From positions 372,001 through 436,000 of the forward strand of contig LUCM01002408.1 of NCBI GenBank assembly GCA_008360955.1: a stretch of 64,000 nucleotides of DNA. The letters are read 5' to 3'. The position numbers and the translations under genes were made by a program. The first letter of the stretch is position 1, and each line of letters begins with the position of its first letter. The notes beneath the pieces are model-generated. The model was given only the letters and a program-made list of their open reading frames with translations, did no database searches and was not told where the DNA came from. The DNA comes from Fasciolopsis buskii. Its lineage: Eukaryota > Platyhelminthes > Trematoda > Plagiorchiida > Fasciolidae. Of the stretch, positions 61,750-64,000 are shown piece after piece.

Positions 61750-64000
61750 GCTATTACTATATTGCCCAAGCCATCACTATTTTATTGCTATGGTCAACCA
61801 TTATCGCCAACTTGAGTTATACATTTCGCGTTGCAGTCATTTGTCCGAAAATTGGATATAAGTCTTTAATAGCATGATAACCTCTCAAAAATATATTAGG
61901 CCGTTTTTTTCGCAAGTTTGTCTTAATCGACAACCTGGAGTTAACGTCATCAACATCATTTGATCTTGGTCGGCACTTCGGTTCAGTTTGCAGTCGACAG
62001 ACTTGCATAAACCAAACGAGTTATGTGAAATGTATTGTGCGCGATTCATGACTGATGGCAAATACCAAACAAGGTTACTCGATAAACCACCCCAGTTAAT
62101 CATGTGACTTGGTCTTTGTAAAGTTGAGTGCAATAATCATGGTGTTTGACTTATTGCACTATATTGGGTTCATTGGTCACATCTCCCTTTGGATCATATG
62201 TCTACAACATTTTTCCAGATGTTCTGTAAGGAGACTATCTGCCCGAGAATAAGCGCAAATTCGATCTTACCCGCGTCAGACTGATGATTCCGTTGTGTAA
62301 ATGTCGACAGAATTTATCCGCCTTCCACAATAGAATGGTCATTGAATTCCATTCAGTGCTAATAGGCCGCCTACGCTGATATTGTTGCTGATTGCTACTG
62401 AATCACTAACTACTTGTTTTCATTATATTCATCAGCATTTGGAATGTAAAAACACTGGTTGATTCAGGCCAATTCCAGATCAAAGCTACTCCTGTTTCCA
62501 GTCCGATTGGGTTCATCACAAAGTAGATGACTATGTGAATTTATACTCCTTACACACCCACACACACCCCACCCTATCCCTCCACACACACCCTCACACA
62601 CACCCACACACACACCCACACACAATTCACTCATTGTCAAATAGGTGATCGATCTATCACCGATGGTAAACTTGTTTCATCTCACCAGCTAGTACTATCC
62701 CGCATTGCGATCAAATTTGAGACTAGGTTGAGTACAGGTGTTTTAAAATCTCGTTTATCGTTGCCTCTAACGCCAATGACTTCAGTCGATCGTCTCGACT
62801 CTTGTTCAGTCCCACTTTGTTTGATCAAACGAGAACGATCAAATGGACTCCGGCCGGTCAACATGACGGTTTTGTTTGCCCTATTGGCTGGTTGCCCCTC
62901 ATCTCTGGGGCATTATCTCTTTGATCGTCAATTCGAAAATCGCCCACGATTACATCTGAGCTTGTCACAAATCAGACCACTTCTTCCCTGTTCCAGAATT
63001 AGGGCAAATGATCGATTGGATCTCAAACTTACTTCCTCGCATGCAGTCACTGAGGTCACTAGCCTGTACACCAGCCATCTGAGTTCACCTAGGCCTGTCG
63101 GAAAATCCTGTTTCCGTCTTCACTGTCACATGACTCGTGGAACCGAAACAAATCAGCTTTGCATTTTCGACGTCAGCTCGTAGCCTCACCTTGCAACAGG
63201 AAGACCGATAGTGCAAACTCATGAATGGGCTAACGTAAATCATTCCTGGAATCATTCGTTCAGTTGTCGTTTAGCGAAAAAATCGACATTTCGGATCAGC
63301 CAGCACATCACATGAATACACGTGTTGATGATACAAACTAACAGGACTTCAATACAGTTAAATTTTCATGCTAGATTGAACGGGATCAAGTCTGACGATC
63401 AAGAATGAAACCTGTCCTCCGTTGGATACTGGAAATTAGCAACCAACAGCCGATGCCACAGATGGGAATCCTGTGTACTAGGCGGTTTTTTGTATTATTT
63501 CATATCCCCGGGACACCGTCTTATGGTTCCACACGGTTGTTTGGAGGCCCCGATCTGGGATTGTATAAACACGATCTTTTGGTTACCCTTTCCACATTGC
63601 AACACATCACGTGTGAACGGTTTGGGTACTTTTTACGTGATCTTAGAGCTTAATGTAACTCCCTTTAACAACCAGAGGCTGTTAAACACTATACAATCTT
63701 TTGTTACGCGTTCATTCATCGTACAAATCCTGAAGTGTCCTGATTACCACAAAAATGCATACCAAATGGAAAAACTCTAACATTTATACCGAACAGTAGT
63801 ACATTTTCACTCTAGTATTTGTCAAAGTGTATTATTTGTCTCTAATTTGCACCGTGTGGATACCATTTCCAGTGTGAAACAACGGGCGGAAACAAGTCAG
63901 GCAGCACATCCTCCATCGGACGTGAGAATAATTTACGACAAATTGCCAATTAGTGATCAAATAAAAATTTGTAATGAGACAAAACGATTGGCTAAGACAG
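60073..64000 (+). CDS. Tegument-allergen-like (TAL) EF-hand / dynein-light-chain protein, 3' end outside window
   Basis: Three exons fit in phase: 60073-60189 (39 codons, donor GTAGGT), 61525-61613 (acceptor ctgtttttcag, donor GTAAGT, ending two bases into a Val codon) and 63873 to the window edge (acceptor accatttccag). Exon 1 starts MDAFVNSFLAVDKDGSGQIT; its loop D12-D14-S16-Q18-E23 with Gly17 is a canonical EF-hand. Exon 2, RWMQLFDPDKTGVITLENFW, is a second EF-hand with D46, D48 and T50 but Asn57 at loop position 12. Exon 3 begins VKQRAETSQAAHPP and enters the DLC domain (DVRIIYDKLPISDQIKICNE, TKRLAKT). This is the layout of fluke tegumental Ca2+-binding proteins, usually about 180-200 residues, so some 80 residues lie to the right. 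ATG 60073 is chosen because the out-of-frame ATG at 60077 gives no EF-hand. Introns are about 1.3 and 2.3 kb; the second carries an ATT microsatellite and repeat family A. Confidence 0.85.
61707..61750 (+). repeat. (ATT)n microsatellite in TAL intron 2
   Basis: About 14 units of tta/att, uninterrupted. Confidence 0.95.
62555..62625 (+). repeat. CA/CCCA-rich simple repeat in TAL intron 2
   Basis: Imperfect acacaccc units between about 62555 and 62625. Confidence 0.85.
62785..63190 (+). repeat. Dispersed repeat family A, copy 4 (diverged)
   Basis: It starts cagtcgatcgtctcgactct, matching copy 2 (ttcgatcgtctcgactcttg), followed by aacgagaacgatcaaatgg. It then follows copy 3 (ctccggccggtcaaca, catctgagcttgtcacaaatc). 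A 151-codon frame (62728-63183) crosses it. It lies in an intron of the TAL gene, so it is not a gene exon. Confidence 0.5.

Noticed and set aside
1..64000. CRISPR arrays, prokaryotic operons, rRNA genes.
   Set aside because: No regularly spaced direct repeats, no long bacterial-type ORFs and no rRNA-like sequence were seen. The window is eukaryotic.

Overview
The window looks like flatworm, most likely trematode (fluke), nuclear DNA. Coding sequence is sparse and cut into short exons with GT-AG introns of about 0.1 to 2.3 kb. The rest is filled with simple repeats and decayed retroelements. The clearest genes are tegument-allergen-like (TAL) genes, a platyhelminth family with N-terminal EF-hands and a C-terminal dynein-light-chain (DLC) domain. 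Base composition by eye is richer in G+C than I would expect of Schistosoma, so a food-borne fluke (opisthorchiid, fasciolid or Paragonimus type) is my guess; it was not measured.

Genes. Three loci carry a first coding exon of exactly 117 nt encoding a 39-residue EF-hand: 4457-4573 (-), 14081-14197 (-) and 60073-60189 (+). Each has a TATA-like box 75-130 bp upstream. The third continues through a second EF-hand exon (61525-61613) into a DLC exon (63873 onward) that is cut by the window end. A fourth TAL-type DLC terminal exon lies at 36938-37286 (+), with weaker candidate upstream exons. For the two minus-strand first exons I could not find exons 2 and 3. A separate unnamed gene has four phase-compatible exons between 29864 and 32247 (+). 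Further possible exons are at 19231-19658 (+) and 35369-35749 (-).

Mobile DNA. The left edge (1-2040) holds a Penelope-like element: a 5'-truncated reverse transcriptase plus GIY-YIG endonuclease on the minus strand, a fragment of a tandem copy, and a near-identical inverted copy of its 3' end. Non-LTR retrotransposon relics are at 11575-12260 (-), 23225-24445 (+) and 24895-25245 (-). An LTR-type integrase relic is at about 44905-45075 (+). There are four copies of a tRNA-derived SINE (about 9.9, 16.4, 31.5 and 46.8 kb). A second tRNA-like SINE occurs as an inverted, head-to-head foldback dimer (58.45-58.99 kb), and a deleted version sits at 27.8-28.2 kb. There is a foldback MITE-like family (6.4, 10.2, 16.7 and 22.1 kb) and several unassigned repeat families.

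Layout. 0-2 kb Penelope-like element; 2-15 kb two minus-strand TAL first exons among repeats; 15-28 kb repeats, LINE relics and a possible small two-exon gene; 28-37.3 kb the four-exon gene and the TAL-type DLC exon; 37.3-60 kb mostly non-coding and repeat-rich; 60-64 kb the best TAL gene. Nothing suggests an operon. What links the genes is the TAL family itself, probably a dispersed local cluster of duplicates.
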